From NCBI RefSeq assembly GCF_000725425.1, contig NZ_CP006019.1, forward strand, positions 186,001 to 250,000: DNA of 64,000 bases, in the 5' to 3' direction. A program made the position numbers and the translations under genes. Positions 52,674 to 61,033 of this stretch are shown here, piece by piece. The notes below the pieces were generated by a model. It had not been told where the DNA came from and searched no databases. It saw nothing but the letters and a program-made list of their open reading frames with translations. This DNA is from Palaeococcus pacificus DY20341 (GTDB lineage: Archaea > Methanobacteriota_B > Thermococci > Thermococcales > Thermococcaceae). Position 1 is the first letter of the stretch; each line of letters opens with the position of its first letter.

Positions 52674-52821
52674 CTGCACCACCGAGAAGTGTTGACATTT
52701 TCATTATTTAAAAGATATGTTTTATTAACATGAAATTTCTCAAGGACATTATACGAGGTATACGTTGCTAAGCGCAACTCTTTTATAATTTTCAACCCCA
52801 ATAAAGCTCTAGGTGGTAAGT

Positions 52822-53487
52822 GTGAACAATAAAAAAGCCTTTGCGCTGATAGTTGTAATAGCCTTATTAGGGATTGTGGTTAACAGTTATCTTGACCACT
52901 ACCAAGGCGGCGAGATTTATGAAGCTGCAAATAGGGGGTTTTCTTTGCTCACTCAGGGGTTTAACGTAACTGTTGTTATTGAAACTGTGGACGGGAAGAC
53001 CTTAGAAGGAGAGCTTTTCTCCGTAGATGGATCAACGATTTACATTGTCAAGGATGGGAAGAGGCTCACTGTAGGAGGGCCATCAGCTACAAAAGAGGAT
53101 ATAAAGGCAAAGCATATTGAAATTAAAGCTAGAGGAAGCGTTTATACGTATGAGCTCCCTCCTAGGAGTGGGAAGTATAGGGATGTTATTAAAGACCTTA
53201 AGGTAGATGCCTATTCCGAGCGCTTTTCTGGAATAATCTATGTGAAGGGGCTTACTGATCCGATAATGATAGGAAAGCTCAAGTATAGTGTGGATTACCT
53301 CACATATGGTTCAATTGATGTAAAGCAGACTTTCCAGGATGGTGTGATTTTAACTGCTGGAATGGTTCCAATTGAAATTTTGGAGAGATATATTGGAGAT
53401 AAAGAGGTTTACATGTATGGAACCCTTTATGTGAACTCAGAGGAGCGCAATTTGCCCCTCAGAGTGCTAGGGGTGAAGAACATATGA
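52822..53487 (+). CDS. Membrane-anchored beta-rich protein of the glycan operon
   Basis: 221 residues. One N-terminal helix (AFALIVVIALLGIVVNSYL) then a beta-rich exported part. 'VTVVIETVDGKTLEGELFSVDGSTIYIVKDGKRLTV' is a strand-turn pattern like an SH3/LSm-type barrel, and a further strand-rich domain follows ('GKLKYSVDYLTYGSIDVKQTF'). I do not recognise the family. Start GTG 52822 with GGTGG upstream; TATA TTTTATAATT at 52782-52791. First of four genes with glycan polymerase-like and GT39 proteins, whose assembly it may support. Confidence 0.7.
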   Translation: MNNKKAFALIVVIALLGIVVNSYLDHYQGGEIYEAANRGFSLLTQGFNVTVVIETVDGKTLEGELFSVDGSTIYIVKDGKRLTVGGPSATKEDIKAKHIEIKARGSVYTYELPPRSGKYRDVIKDLKVDAYSERFSGIIYVKGLTDPIMIGKLKYSVDYLTYGSIDVKQTFQDGVILTAGMVPIEILERYIGDKEVYMYGTLYVNSEERNLPLRVLGVKNI

Positions 53488-54473
53488 AGCTTAGGCTTCC
53501 CCTCATAATTCCCTTCCTCTTCATGGTGTTTATAGCATTGGGTGCCGCTTCCTATAGGACGATTATAGTAGGCACCCTTTTTGCGATGGCTTTTACATAC
53601 GGGGTTTTTAAGGGTGAAACTACCTCTTGGGAAGAAAAAAAGCTCGGGATAATACAGGAAAAACACCTGACCTGGGCTTTTTTTATATCATTACTTTTGA
53701 TCGTGCTCCAGATACTTATGATTATGAAGATTCCGCTGCTGGACTCGTCGGCTAAACATCTTTTAAATCCCCGCCTCACAGCGTTAACTTACTTTTTAGG
53801 TGTTCCTTCAAGTGTGTATCTCTTTTCAAGAGGAAAGAAGTACTCCTTTGCTTATCCATTTCTCGTGGCACTCTATGGTTACCGAACTCCAGTTTTGGTG
53901 AGCTTTTTGGCCTTTGGAGCCGCTTATTTTGAAGGAAAGGATATAAAGCTAAAGCACTTAGCAGTGTTTTTACTCCCGATATTGGCTGGACTTGTAGGGA
54001 TTGCTCTCGTAAGGGGAGAAGCATTAAGCACACAGCTCATTAGGGTTCAAGCAACAACTTCCGTTTTGGACGTTATAATAGGAAGGGCTCACTGGCACGG
54101 TTTTTACCATGGCTACCTCCAGTGGGCGGGTATTAGATCCTACATACTGGGCGGTTTTTCGCCGAGATACCTGGTTGCGCGCTTTTTATACGTGAAGACG
54201 GGAGTTTCAATAACACCAACGCTTTTAGGTGGTATGTACTTGGATTTTGGGCTGTTTTCAATATTGGAGGGCTTTTTGCTCGGGATGTATTATGGAATGA
54301 TAAGCAAAGCTAAGGACAGACTTTTAAGAGTAATCTACTATACCACTTTAGCCTATGGTATAGTTGGTGTTGAAACGGGTATTCTTGATTTGCCCGTTTA
54401 TGTGTTCTTCTTCATAGGCTTCTACGTGCTGATTAGGGGCAAATACTCCATAAGGGTGGTGAAGGTTGGATAG
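53484..54473 (+). CDS. Polymerase-like (O-antigen polymerase type) membrane protein 1
   Basis: 329 residues, about ten helices. 'YRTPVLVSFLAFGAAYFEGKD' in the middle and 'ITPTLLGGMYLDFGLFSILEGFLLGMYYG' near the end fit oligosaccharide repeat-unit polymerases (Wzy type), which join glycan repeats on the outer face. Overlaps the upstream gene by 4 bases. The next gene encodes a diverged copy of the same design. Confidence 0.72.
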   Translation: MKLRLPLIIPFLFMVFIALGAASYRTIIVGTLFAMAFTYGVFKGETTSWEEKKLGIIQEKHLTWAFFISLLLIVLQILMIMKIPLLDSSAKHLLNPRLTALTYFLGVPSSVYLFSRGKKYSFAYPFLVALYGYRTPVLVSFLAFGAAYFEGKDIKLKHLAVFLLPILAGLVGIALVRGEALSTQLIRVQATTSVLDVIIGRAHWHGFYHGYLQWAGIRSYILGGFSPRYLVARFLYVKTGVSITPTLLGGMYLDFGLFSILEGFLLGMYYGMISKAKDRLLRVIYYTTLAYGIVGVETGILDLPVYVFFFIGFYVLIRGKYSIRVVKVG

Positions 54474-55527
54474 CGGCAGAATCTTTGGTTTCTTTTTGGG
54501 CGCTTACATATTTCTTGTGCTCTTAGGGAAGTTCGCATTCGAGAACTATCTGGGCGAGCTTAGTCTTAATGCTTTACTTTATGCTCTGGCATTTTCCCTG
54601 GTGCTTTTTTTAGGCTACAATGCGGGAAGCAGATTTAATCTCCCTCCTTGGAGATCATACATTTATTTAACCTTCGGCCTCTTAGTGAGCTCGGCGGCGG
54701 GAATTTTTGGAATCCTAGTTGCCCTAGCCGTTCTTTTGGGTGGTACAGCTCTCTTAAAGGAAGGTAGCGGTAAGTATGCAAAGTACGCTTATTATGCTGG
54801 AGCAACTTTGGTAGTGGCTCTTCCGCTCTTAGCAATATCTAAGGGGATAATCCCGATTTTAAATCCTCAAACGAGGTACAGTGATTTAAAAGACCTCTAT
54901 TTAACCTCTGCTATATTTGCTTCTCTCCTACTTGCATACAAGCCAAATCTTATACTTTTTCTTGTGGCTGAGGCTTTTGCAGTGGTCTCAACTTTTAGAA
55001 GCAACGCACTCATAGTTTTCTTGGCATACTTGTTTAGGGCCGAAAAAAGAGATCTCAAAAAACTTTTAATAATCGGCGTCCCTTTGGTGGTTCTGGCATT
55101 TGTAGTCCGCTTCTATGCGACTAGGAGTGTATATCCCATTTGGAAGCTTGGCTTTGTTCAAAGTTTAGTTTATAGGGCAGGATTTTCATACATGGTTTAT
55201 GAAAAGCTCTTTTCCTTAGGAATGCCATTTGGGAAGTTCAAGCTCATCCTCAGTCCTGATGCGAGAGGATATGTAGCTTCTCTCTTCGGCAGAGAAAACA
55301 ACTACACCTACACGATCTTTGGACAGCCTGCTTATGATTTGGGGGTTTTTGGGCTCTTTGAGGCATTTTTTGTGGGCATGGCACTCAGGGATGCTGAAAA
55401 AGCATCCATGTTTAAAGCCCTCAGCTTGGTCTTCCTAATCTTAGCTGTTGAAAACGGGTTTGACGCCCTAAACTTTGGAGTTTTAATGGGTTCTGCATAT
55501 TTTGCCAGTTTTAGAGGTGAGGCATAA
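54466..55527 (+). CDS. Polymerase-like (O-antigen polymerase type) membrane protein 2
   Basis: 353 residues, about eleven helices. It shares with the previous protein a middle 'FRSNALIVFLAYLFRAEKRDLKKL' segment and the late 'NYTYTIFGQPAYDLGVFGLFEAFFVGMALRDA' motif. Start is TTG 54466 with GGTGGTGAAGG just upstream; it overlaps the previous gene by 8 bases. Two such proteins in a row suggest either a heterodimer or two polymer products. Wzy-type function is inferred from layout, not from catalytic residues. Confidence 0.7.
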   Translation: MDSGRIFGFFLGAYIFLVLLGKFAFENYLGELSLNALLYALAFSLVLFLGYNAGSRFNLPPWRSYIYLTFGLLVSSAAGIFGILVALAVLLGGTALLKEGSGKYAKYAYYAGATLVVALPLLAISKGIIPILNPQTRYSDLKDLYLTSAIFASLLLAYKPNLILFLVAEAFAVVSTFRSNALIVFLAYLFRAEKRDLKKLLIIGVPLVVLAFVVRFYATRSVYPIWKLGFVQSLVYRAGFSYMVYEKLFSLGMPFGKFKLILSPDARGYVASLFGRENNYTYTIFGQPAYDLGVFGLFEAFFVGMALRDAEKASMFKALSLVFLILAVENGFDALNFGVLMGSAYFASFRGEA

Positions 55528-56933
55528 TGAAACGGGACTTATCCAAATACGTAATCGCACTAGATATATTTGCATTTGCTCTAGCTTTAAGCATTCTCTC
55601 GGCACCACCGGCTGACAGCCTAACGTATGATGAGGCCCTTTATATATGCATAGCTAGGAGCCTTGCGAAAAACATCGGGAGCTTTACCTATCAGGGAGTT
55701 TACATGATGTACAGGCCTCCAATTTATCCTTACACCCTCTCGCTCTTCTACCGCTTTTTTGGCTATGATTCCCATTTGGCTATAGCTCGCTTGATTTCCG
55801 CGATGTTCTATGCATTGACGGCGGTTTTAGTATACTTTTTTGCCCTTAAGCTCTTCGATGATAAGAAAAAAGGAGTGATAGCGAGTCTGTTCTACATTTT
55901 TAATCCGCTCTCCTTTGCAATGGCGAGCAGGGCATTAGTCCACAGCGAATTCACATTTTTTTACACTCTCGCACTTTTCCTCCTCTACACAGGTAGGAAG
56001 GAAAGCAAGGCATCCTACATTTACTTGGCGTTTATCTCTGCAGGAATAGCTGTTTTGACCCGTTATACGGGACTCTCGATTATAGGAGTGTTCTTAGCTT
56101 ACCTCTACCTTGCGGATCACTGGAAATGGCTTAGAAAGAAGGAATACTACATAGGATTTGTGCTCTTTGGTCTAACTCTTCTACCTTGGCTCTATATGGG
56201 GCACCTCCACTATGGGGGTGCTTTTAGAACTTTCAGCGTAGCTTCAAGGGTGGTAACACTCGATACCCCAAGTTCGGCCTTTGAGTATCTGAAGCTCGTA
56301 ATCAAAGCACTGAGCCTTACCTTCGTGGCACTCATCTTTTTGGGCTTTGCAAAGCAAAACAAGGATGATAGAGGATGGCTCTTGTTAAGCTGGAGCTTCA
56401 TAGGGCTTATAGGTATTTTAACAGTGGTTCATAAGGAGGTTAGGTTTTTGACGTTTTTGTCTCCAGTAATGGCACTTCTTGCGGCTGAAGGTGTTTATTT
56501 ACTATACGAGACATTGCTCAAAGTGAGGCCCAAGTCCAGCAACAAGTTAAAGGCTGCTTTACTCTTGCTAATTTTGCTGGCCTTTTTAGCTCCAAAACTA
56601 CCAAACGCGATAGAATACAAGCGTGAAGAGTGGGATAGAGTTGGTTATCAAGAGATAGCTGTTCTAAAGTATGTCAAGGATAACTATAATGTAGAAAAAA
56701 TAATGGTCTCTCCCCGTATGTACACCATAGCGGGCTACTTTTTCCCAGAAGCAGAAGTTGACCAGCTCATAGCATATCCGAAGATGAAGAGGGGGATCTT
56801 GAATGGATATTACGATGTGATTATCTACAAAAAGGGTGACTTACTTTGGGAGGAAATCAAAGAGTCAGGGAAATACACACTCATTAAAGAATTTTATGAA
56901 GGTAGGTATAATGTTTTTGTGAGGGTAGATTAA
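55527..56933 (+). CDS. GT39/ArnT-like membrane glycosyltransferase
   Basis: 468 residues, about ten helices followed by a ~120-residue external domain. The catalytic loop 'PADSLTYDEALYICIARSLAKN' with Asp-Glu after TM1 and 'YRPPIYPYTLSLFYRFFGYDS' are typical of the GT-C family that uses dolichyl-phosphate sugars (PMT/GT39/ArnT). It would move a sugar from a lipid phosphate carrier onto protein, lipid or glycan outside the cell. Last gene of the operon; its ATG overlaps the upstream TAA by one base. Confidence 0.85.
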   Translation: MKRDLSKYVIALDIFAFALALSILSAPPADSLTYDEALYICIARSLAKNIGSFTYQGVYMMYRPPIYPYTLSLFYRFFGYDSHLAIARLISAMFYALTAVLVYFFALKLFDDKKKGVIASLFYIFNPLSFAMASRALVHSEFTFFYTLALFLLYTGRKESKASYIYLAFISAGIAVLTRYTGLSIIGVFLAYLYLADHWKWLRKKEYYIGFVLFGLTLLPWLYMGHLHYGGAFRTFSVASRVVTLDTPSSAFEYLKLVIKALSLTFVALIFLGFAKQNKDDRGWLLLSWSFIGLIGILTVVHKEVRFLTFLSPVMALLAAEGVYLLYETLLKVRPKSSNKLKAALLLLILLAFLAPKLPNAIEYKREEWDRVGYQEIAVLKYVKDNYNVEKIMVSPRMYTIAGYFFPEAEVDQLIAYPKMKRGILNGYYDVIIYKKGDLLWEEIKESGKYTLIKEFYEGRYNVFVRVD

Positions 56934-57087
56934 ATTTTTGTCATCTCCTTCTTTTTTTGGAGCATTTTTAAAAACAATTTGACGTTTGAAGAGATTTTAT
57001 GTTCATAAAAACCACATTTGAACAGTTAATTTTAAATAGCCTCCTTGGGATATCACTCACGGTTACTTTAAAAGTGGAGGGATTGAA

Positions 57088-59454
57088 ATGAGCGAATACA
57101 AGTTTATAAAGTGGTTTGAAGACCTAAGAAAGAGCGATGTAGCCCTTGTCGGTGGAAAGGGTGCAAACCTCGGAGAAATGACAAATGCAGGCATTCCAGT
57201 TCCACCAGGATTCTGTGTTACTGCCGAAGCATACAAGTACTTTGTTGAGAACGTTAAGCTTGAAGATGGAACACTTCTCCAAGACTGGATTATGGGTGTC
57301 ATAAGCGAAACCAACGTTGATGACTCAAAGCAACTCCAAGAGAACACTGCCAAGATTAGACAAAAGATTATTGAGCTCCCAATGCCTCCAGAAATTACTA
57401 AGGAGATTGAAGAGGCATACAAGAAGTTGAGTGAAAGGTATAACAAGGATGCTGTTTATGTTGCTGTTAGGAGCTCAGCTACAGCTGAAGACTTGCCTGA
57501 AGCTTCATTCGCTGGCCAACAAGAGACATACCTGGATGTTTATGGTGTTGAGGACGTTCTTGACAAGGTCAAGCGCTGCTGGGCCTCACTTTGGACTGCA
57601 AGAGCTACCTTCTATAGGGCTAAGCAAGGTTTTGATCACTCAAAGGTTTACTTGAGCGCTGTTGTCCAAAAGATGGTCAACAGTGAGACAAGCGGTGTCA
57701 TGTTCACAGCCAACCCAGTCACCAACGATAGGAGCGAGATCATGATTAACGCTGCTTGGGGACTTGGTGAGGCAGTCGTTAGCGGTTCAGTTTCACCAGA
57801 TGAGTATATAGTTGAGAAGGGCACATGGAAGATTAAGGAGAAGTATATTGCCAAGAAGGAAGTTATGGTCGTTAGGAACCCAGAGACTGGTAAGGGAACT
57901 ATTTACGTTAAGGTTGCTGACCACCTCGGCCCAGAGTGGGTTGAGAAGCAAGTCCTCACAGAGGAACAAATCATCGAGGTCGCTAAGATTGGTGCTAAGA
58001 TTGAGGAGCACTACGGCTGGCCACAAGATATTGAGTGGGCTTACGATAAGGATGATGGTAAGCTCTACATCGTCCAATCAAGACCAATCACAACCTTGAA
58101 GGAAGAGGTTAAGACGGAGGAAGCTGAGATGACTGAGGAAATGAAGGTTCTTCTCAAGGGTCTTGGCGCTTCACCAGGTATCGGTGCAGGTAAAGTTGTC
58201 ATCATATTTGAAGCTGATGAAATTGACAAGGTTAAGGAAGGAGACATCCTTGTTACCACAATGACCAACCCAGATATGGTTCCAGCAATGAAGAGAGCCG
58301 CAGCTATCGTTACCGACGAGGGTGGAAGAACATGCCACGCCGCCATCGTTTCAAGAGAGCTCGGTATTCCAGCTGTTGTCGGTACTAAGGAGGCCACAAA
58401 GGTCCTCAAAGACGGCATGCAGATAACAGTTGACGGTACAAGAGGTGTCGTTTACGAGGGTATCGTTAAGAGCCTCGTTAAGAAGGAGGAGAAGGAAGAG
58501 GGCGGCAAAGTCGTCGTCGCCGGTGCTCCACTCGTCACTGGAACAGAGATTAAGGTAAACGTCTCAATGCCAGAGGTTGCCGAGAGGGCCGCCGCTACAG
58601 GCGCTGACGGTGTCGGTCTCCTCAGGGCAGAGCACATGATCCTCGGTATCGGCGCTCACCCAATGAAGTTCCTCAAGGAAGGTAAGGAAGAGGAGCTCAT
58701 TGAGAGGCTTGTCGAGGGTATCAGGACAGTCGTCACAGCATTCTACCCAAGAAGGGTCTGGTACAGAACATTGGACGCTCCAACCAATGAGTTCAGAGAG
58801 CTCCCAGGTGGAGAGGACGAGCCAGTCGAGAGGAACCCAATGCTCGGATGGAGAGGAATTAGAAGAGGTATCGACCAACCAGAGCTTCTCAGGGCTGAGT
58901 TCAAGGCCATCAAGAGGCTCGTTGACGAGGGCTTCGACAACATAGGTGTCATGCTCCCACTCGTCAGCCACCCAGAGCAGGTCAGAAGGGCCAAGGAGAT
59001 TGCCCTTGAGGTTGGCCTCGTCCCACACAAGGACGTTGAGTGGGGAGTCATGATTGAGACCCCAGCAAGTGCCCTCATCATCGAGGAGCTCATCAAAGAA
59101 GGCCTTGACTTCGTCAGCTTCGGTACAAACGACCTCACCCAATACACACTCGCCATCGACAGAGACAACGAGAGGGTCTTCAAGCTCTACGACGAGAAGC
59201 ACCCAGCCGTGCTTAAGCTCATCAAGCACGTCATCAAGGTGTGCAAGAAGTACGGTGTTGAGACAAGCATCTGTGGACAAGCTGGAAGCGATCCAAAGAT
59301 GGCTAAGAAGCTCGTCAGGCTTGGAATTGACAGCCTCTCAGCAAACCCAGATGCAGTTGAGCTCATAAGAAAGGTCGTTGCCCAAGAAGAGAGGAAGCTC
59401 ATGCTTGAGCACGCCAGGAAGAGCATCTTCAAGGACGAAGAGGACCTCTTCTGA
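57088..59454 (+). CDS. ppsA: Phosphoenolpyruvate synthase
   Basis: 788 residues. N-terminal ATP-grasp domain starting 'VALVGGKGANLGEMTNAGIPVPPGFCVT', 'VRSSATAEDLPEASFAGQQETYL'; swivelling domain with His417 in 'DEGGRTCHAAIVSRELGIPAVVG'; C-terminal TIM barrel with 'MIETPASALIIEEL', 'FGTNDLTQYTLAIDRDNE' and 'SICGQAGSDP' holding the catalytic Cys. Interconverts pyruvate + ATP and PEP + AMP + Pi, a key step of Thermococcales glycolysis and gluconeogenesis. Codon choice is strongly biased (GTC, CTC, CCA, AGG), as expected for a very highly expressed gene, and this produces long open shadows on the opposite strand. GGAGGG precedes the ATG; TATA TTTTAAATAG at 57030-57039. Confidence 0.97.
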   Translation: MSEYKFIKWFEDLRKSDVALVGGKGANLGEMTNAGIPVPPGFCVTAEAYKYFVENVKLEDGTLLQDWIMGVISETNVDDSKQLQENTAKIRQKIIELPMPPEITKEIEEAYKKLSERYNKDAVYVAVRSSATAEDLPEASFAGQQETYLDVYGVEDVLDKVKRCWASLWTARATFYRAKQGFDHSKVYLSAVVQKMVNSETSGVMFTANPVTNDRSEIMINAAWGLGEAVVSGSVSPDEYIVEKGTWKIKEKYIAKKEVMVVRNPETGKGTIYVKVADHLGPEWVEKQVLTEEQIIEVAKIGAKIEEHYGWPQDIEWAYDKDDGKLYIVQSRPITTLKEEVKTEEAEMTEEMKVLLKGLGASPGIGAGKVVIIFEADEIDKVKEGDILVTTMTNPDMVPAMKRAAAIVTDEGGRTCHAAIVSRELGIPAVVGTKEATKVLKDGMQITVDGTRGVVYEGIVKSLVKKEEKEEGGKVVVAGAPLVTGTEIKVNVSMPEVAERAAATGADGVGLLRAEHMILGIGAHPMKFLKEGKEEELIERLVEGIRTVVTAFYPRRVWYRTLDAPTNEFRELPGGEDEPVERNPMLGWRGIRRGIDQPELLRAEFKAIKRLVDEGFDNIGVMLPLVSHPEQVRRAKEIALEVGLVPHKDVEWGVMIETPASALIIEELIKEGLDFVSFGTNDLTQYTLAIDRDNERVFKLYDEKHPAVLKLIKHVIKVCKKYGVETSICGQAGSDPKMAKKLVRLGIDSLSANPDAVELIRKVVAQEERKLMLEHARKSIFKDEEDLF

Positions 59455-59590
59455 GGTCTCTTAACTTTTATTTCTATTCCTTTTGCTGAAATCGTAGCTT
59501 AGATGCTTTTTGGCATTTAATGGATTCATAAAACGTTTTGATGCTTAAGCAGGAATATTTTGTCTAATCTGGGATAATTTAGCCATCATA

Positions 59591-59614
59591 AGCTTTTTAT
59601 ATTAACGTTTCGAT
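59591..59614 (+). promoter_or_regulatory. Promoter element shared by the two MATE genes, copy 1
   Basis: A 24-base element with TATA core TTATATTAA and the downstream sequence ACGTTTCGAT. It differs from the copy at 61000-61022 by one T in the T run and one C/T change. TATA to ATG (59630) is ~30 bases and there is no SD, so the transcript is nearly leaderless. Confidence 0.55.
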
Positions 59615-59629
59615 TTTGGTTTGATTGTT

Positions 59630-61000
59630 ATGGATGGCGAGAAGATTCAAGCAATGCGTGATGAAATTATAGGAGGCAACATAGAGAGAACTTTACTTAA
59701 GCTAGCCTATCCTCTAATTCTCAACAACATGGTTCAGGTTCTTTACAATTTAACCGATACTTTCTGGCTCGGCAGGCTTGGAAGGGAAGAGCTCTCCGCT
59801 CCTGGAACTGCTTGGCCCCTCGTTTGGTTCTTCATGAGTATAGGAATGGGCTTCGCTACAGCTGGCTTTGCCTTTGTTAGTCAGTACATAGGGGCGAAGA
59901 AATACGAAGAGGCCAACAGGTCTGCTGGTGCCTTATACTCAATGATGATGCTTTTCTCTGCCTTTGTTGCCTTTTTTGGTATAATAATAGCGCCCCTAGC
60001 GCTCGACTTTATGAATGTGACATCCGAAGTGTATCCCTATGCCCTGAGCTACATAAGGATAATCTTCATTGGGATTCCCTTCTCCTTCACGCTGTTTGCC
60101 TTCAACTTCCTCCTTAGGGCTGTTGGAGACACTAAAACCCCTGTCAAGATAAACATATTTACTATCGCTCTAAACATAATTTTAGACCCCATACTAATCT
60201 TTGGATGGTTTGGATTTCCGAGGATGGGTGTCGTTGGTGCTGCAGTAGCGACTATGTTCTCGAACAGTATTGGTTCCATAATTGGGGGATATTTGCTTTT
60301 CAAGGGCAGAGTTGGGATACACCTCACCCTCGAAACTCTAAAGCCGGACTGGGACTTTTACAAGCGTATCTTTAGGGTTGGTCTGCCTTCAAGCGTTGGT
60401 TTCTCCACGGATGCCCTTGGATTTGTGGTTCTCACGAGGGTCATCTACGCCTATGGAACCGTGGCATTTGCAACTTACACAATAGCCAACCGCCTCACGA
60501 ACTTCATGTTCGCCTTTGCCAACGGCATAAGTCAGGCCATGGGAACCATGGTGGGCCAAAACGTTGGGGCAGAGAAGTATGAGAGGGCAAAGGAGATAGC
60601 CGAAAAGGCAATGTTCACCAACTTCATAATTTTAAGTGTTGGAACAGCCCTTGTGGTTATTTTTAGGCCTCAAATCTTTAGCTTTTTCATAAACGATGAA
60701 GCTGTTCTGGCTGAGAGCGCGAGGTTCATAAAGTACTTTGCCTTCTCACTCCCGTTCTTTGGGATATTGGCTGCAGTGAGCAACGTTTTCCAGAGTGCGG
60801 GACATACTAAGAAAGCTATGATCCTTGGAATTTTAAGGCTCTGGACCCTAAGGATACCTCTCGCATATAGCTTAGGCCTCTTTTTCAACAGTACTGTTGG
60901 TGTATGGCTTGGCATGGGATTGAGCAATCTTCTCACTGCTTTGGTAGCCCTCGCTTGGTTCCTCCGTGGCAGTTGGATGAGGCGCATTATAGACCATTAA
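59630..61000 (+). CDS. MATE family efflux transporter 1
   Basis: 456 residues, twelve helices in two homologous halves. 'LLKLAYPLILNNMVQVLYNLTDTFWLGRLGREELSAPG' at the start and 'GVGLPSSVGFSTDALGFVVLTRVIYAYGTVAFATYTIANRLTNF' opening the second half are MATE hallmarks. Exports organic cations or drugs against Na+ or H+. ATG 59630 has no SD but lies about 30 bases after a TATA box, so translation is probably leaderless. A TTG at 59621 would precede the likely transcript start. Confidence 0.92.
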   Translation: MDGEKIQAMRDEIIGGNIERTLLKLAYPLILNNMVQVLYNLTDTFWLGRLGREELSAPGTAWPLVWFFMSIGMGFATAGFAFVSQYIGAKKYEEANRSAGALYSMMMLFSAFVAFFGIIIAPLALDFMNVTSEVYPYALSYIRIIFIGIPFSFTLFAFNFLLRAVGDTKTPVKINIFTIALNIILDPILIFGWFGFPRMGVVGAAVATMFSNSIGSIIGGYLLFKGRVGIHLTLETLKPDWDFYKRIFRVGLPSSVGFSTDALGFVVLTRVIYAYGTVAFATYTIANRLTNFMFAFANGISQAMGTMVGQNVGAEKYERAKEIAEKAMFTNFIILSVGTALVVIFRPQIFSFFINDEAVLAESARFIKYFAFSLPFFGILAAVSNVFQSAGHTKKAMILGILRLWTLRIPLAYSLGLFFNSTVGVWLGMGLSNLLTALVALAWFLRGSWMRRIIDH

Positions 61001-61022
61001 GCTTTTATATTAACGCTTCGAT
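61000..61022 (+). promoter_or_regulatory. Promoter element shared by the two MATE genes, copy 2
   Basis: A 23-base copy of the element at 59591-59614 (TATA core TTATATTAA then ACGCTTCGAT), starting exactly at the stop codon end of MATE gene 1. TATA to ATG (61034) is ~26 bases with no SD. Duplication carried the promoter with the gene. Confidence 0.55.
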
Positions 61023-61033
61023 AGGTATTTACT

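Noticed and set aside
57051-57067. TATCAC half site before the PEP synthase gene, considered as a TGM operator
   Set aside because: Only one arm fits; the other reads GTTACT instead of GTGATA. It also lies downstream of the TATA box, which would mean repression in gluconeogenic growth, the opposite of what is expected for this gene.
58564-59280. 238-codon antisense open frame in ppsA
   Set aside because: It is a product of strongly biased codons on the coding strand. The translation is low in complexity (rich in Leu, Val, Glu, Ser), and no start signals are present.
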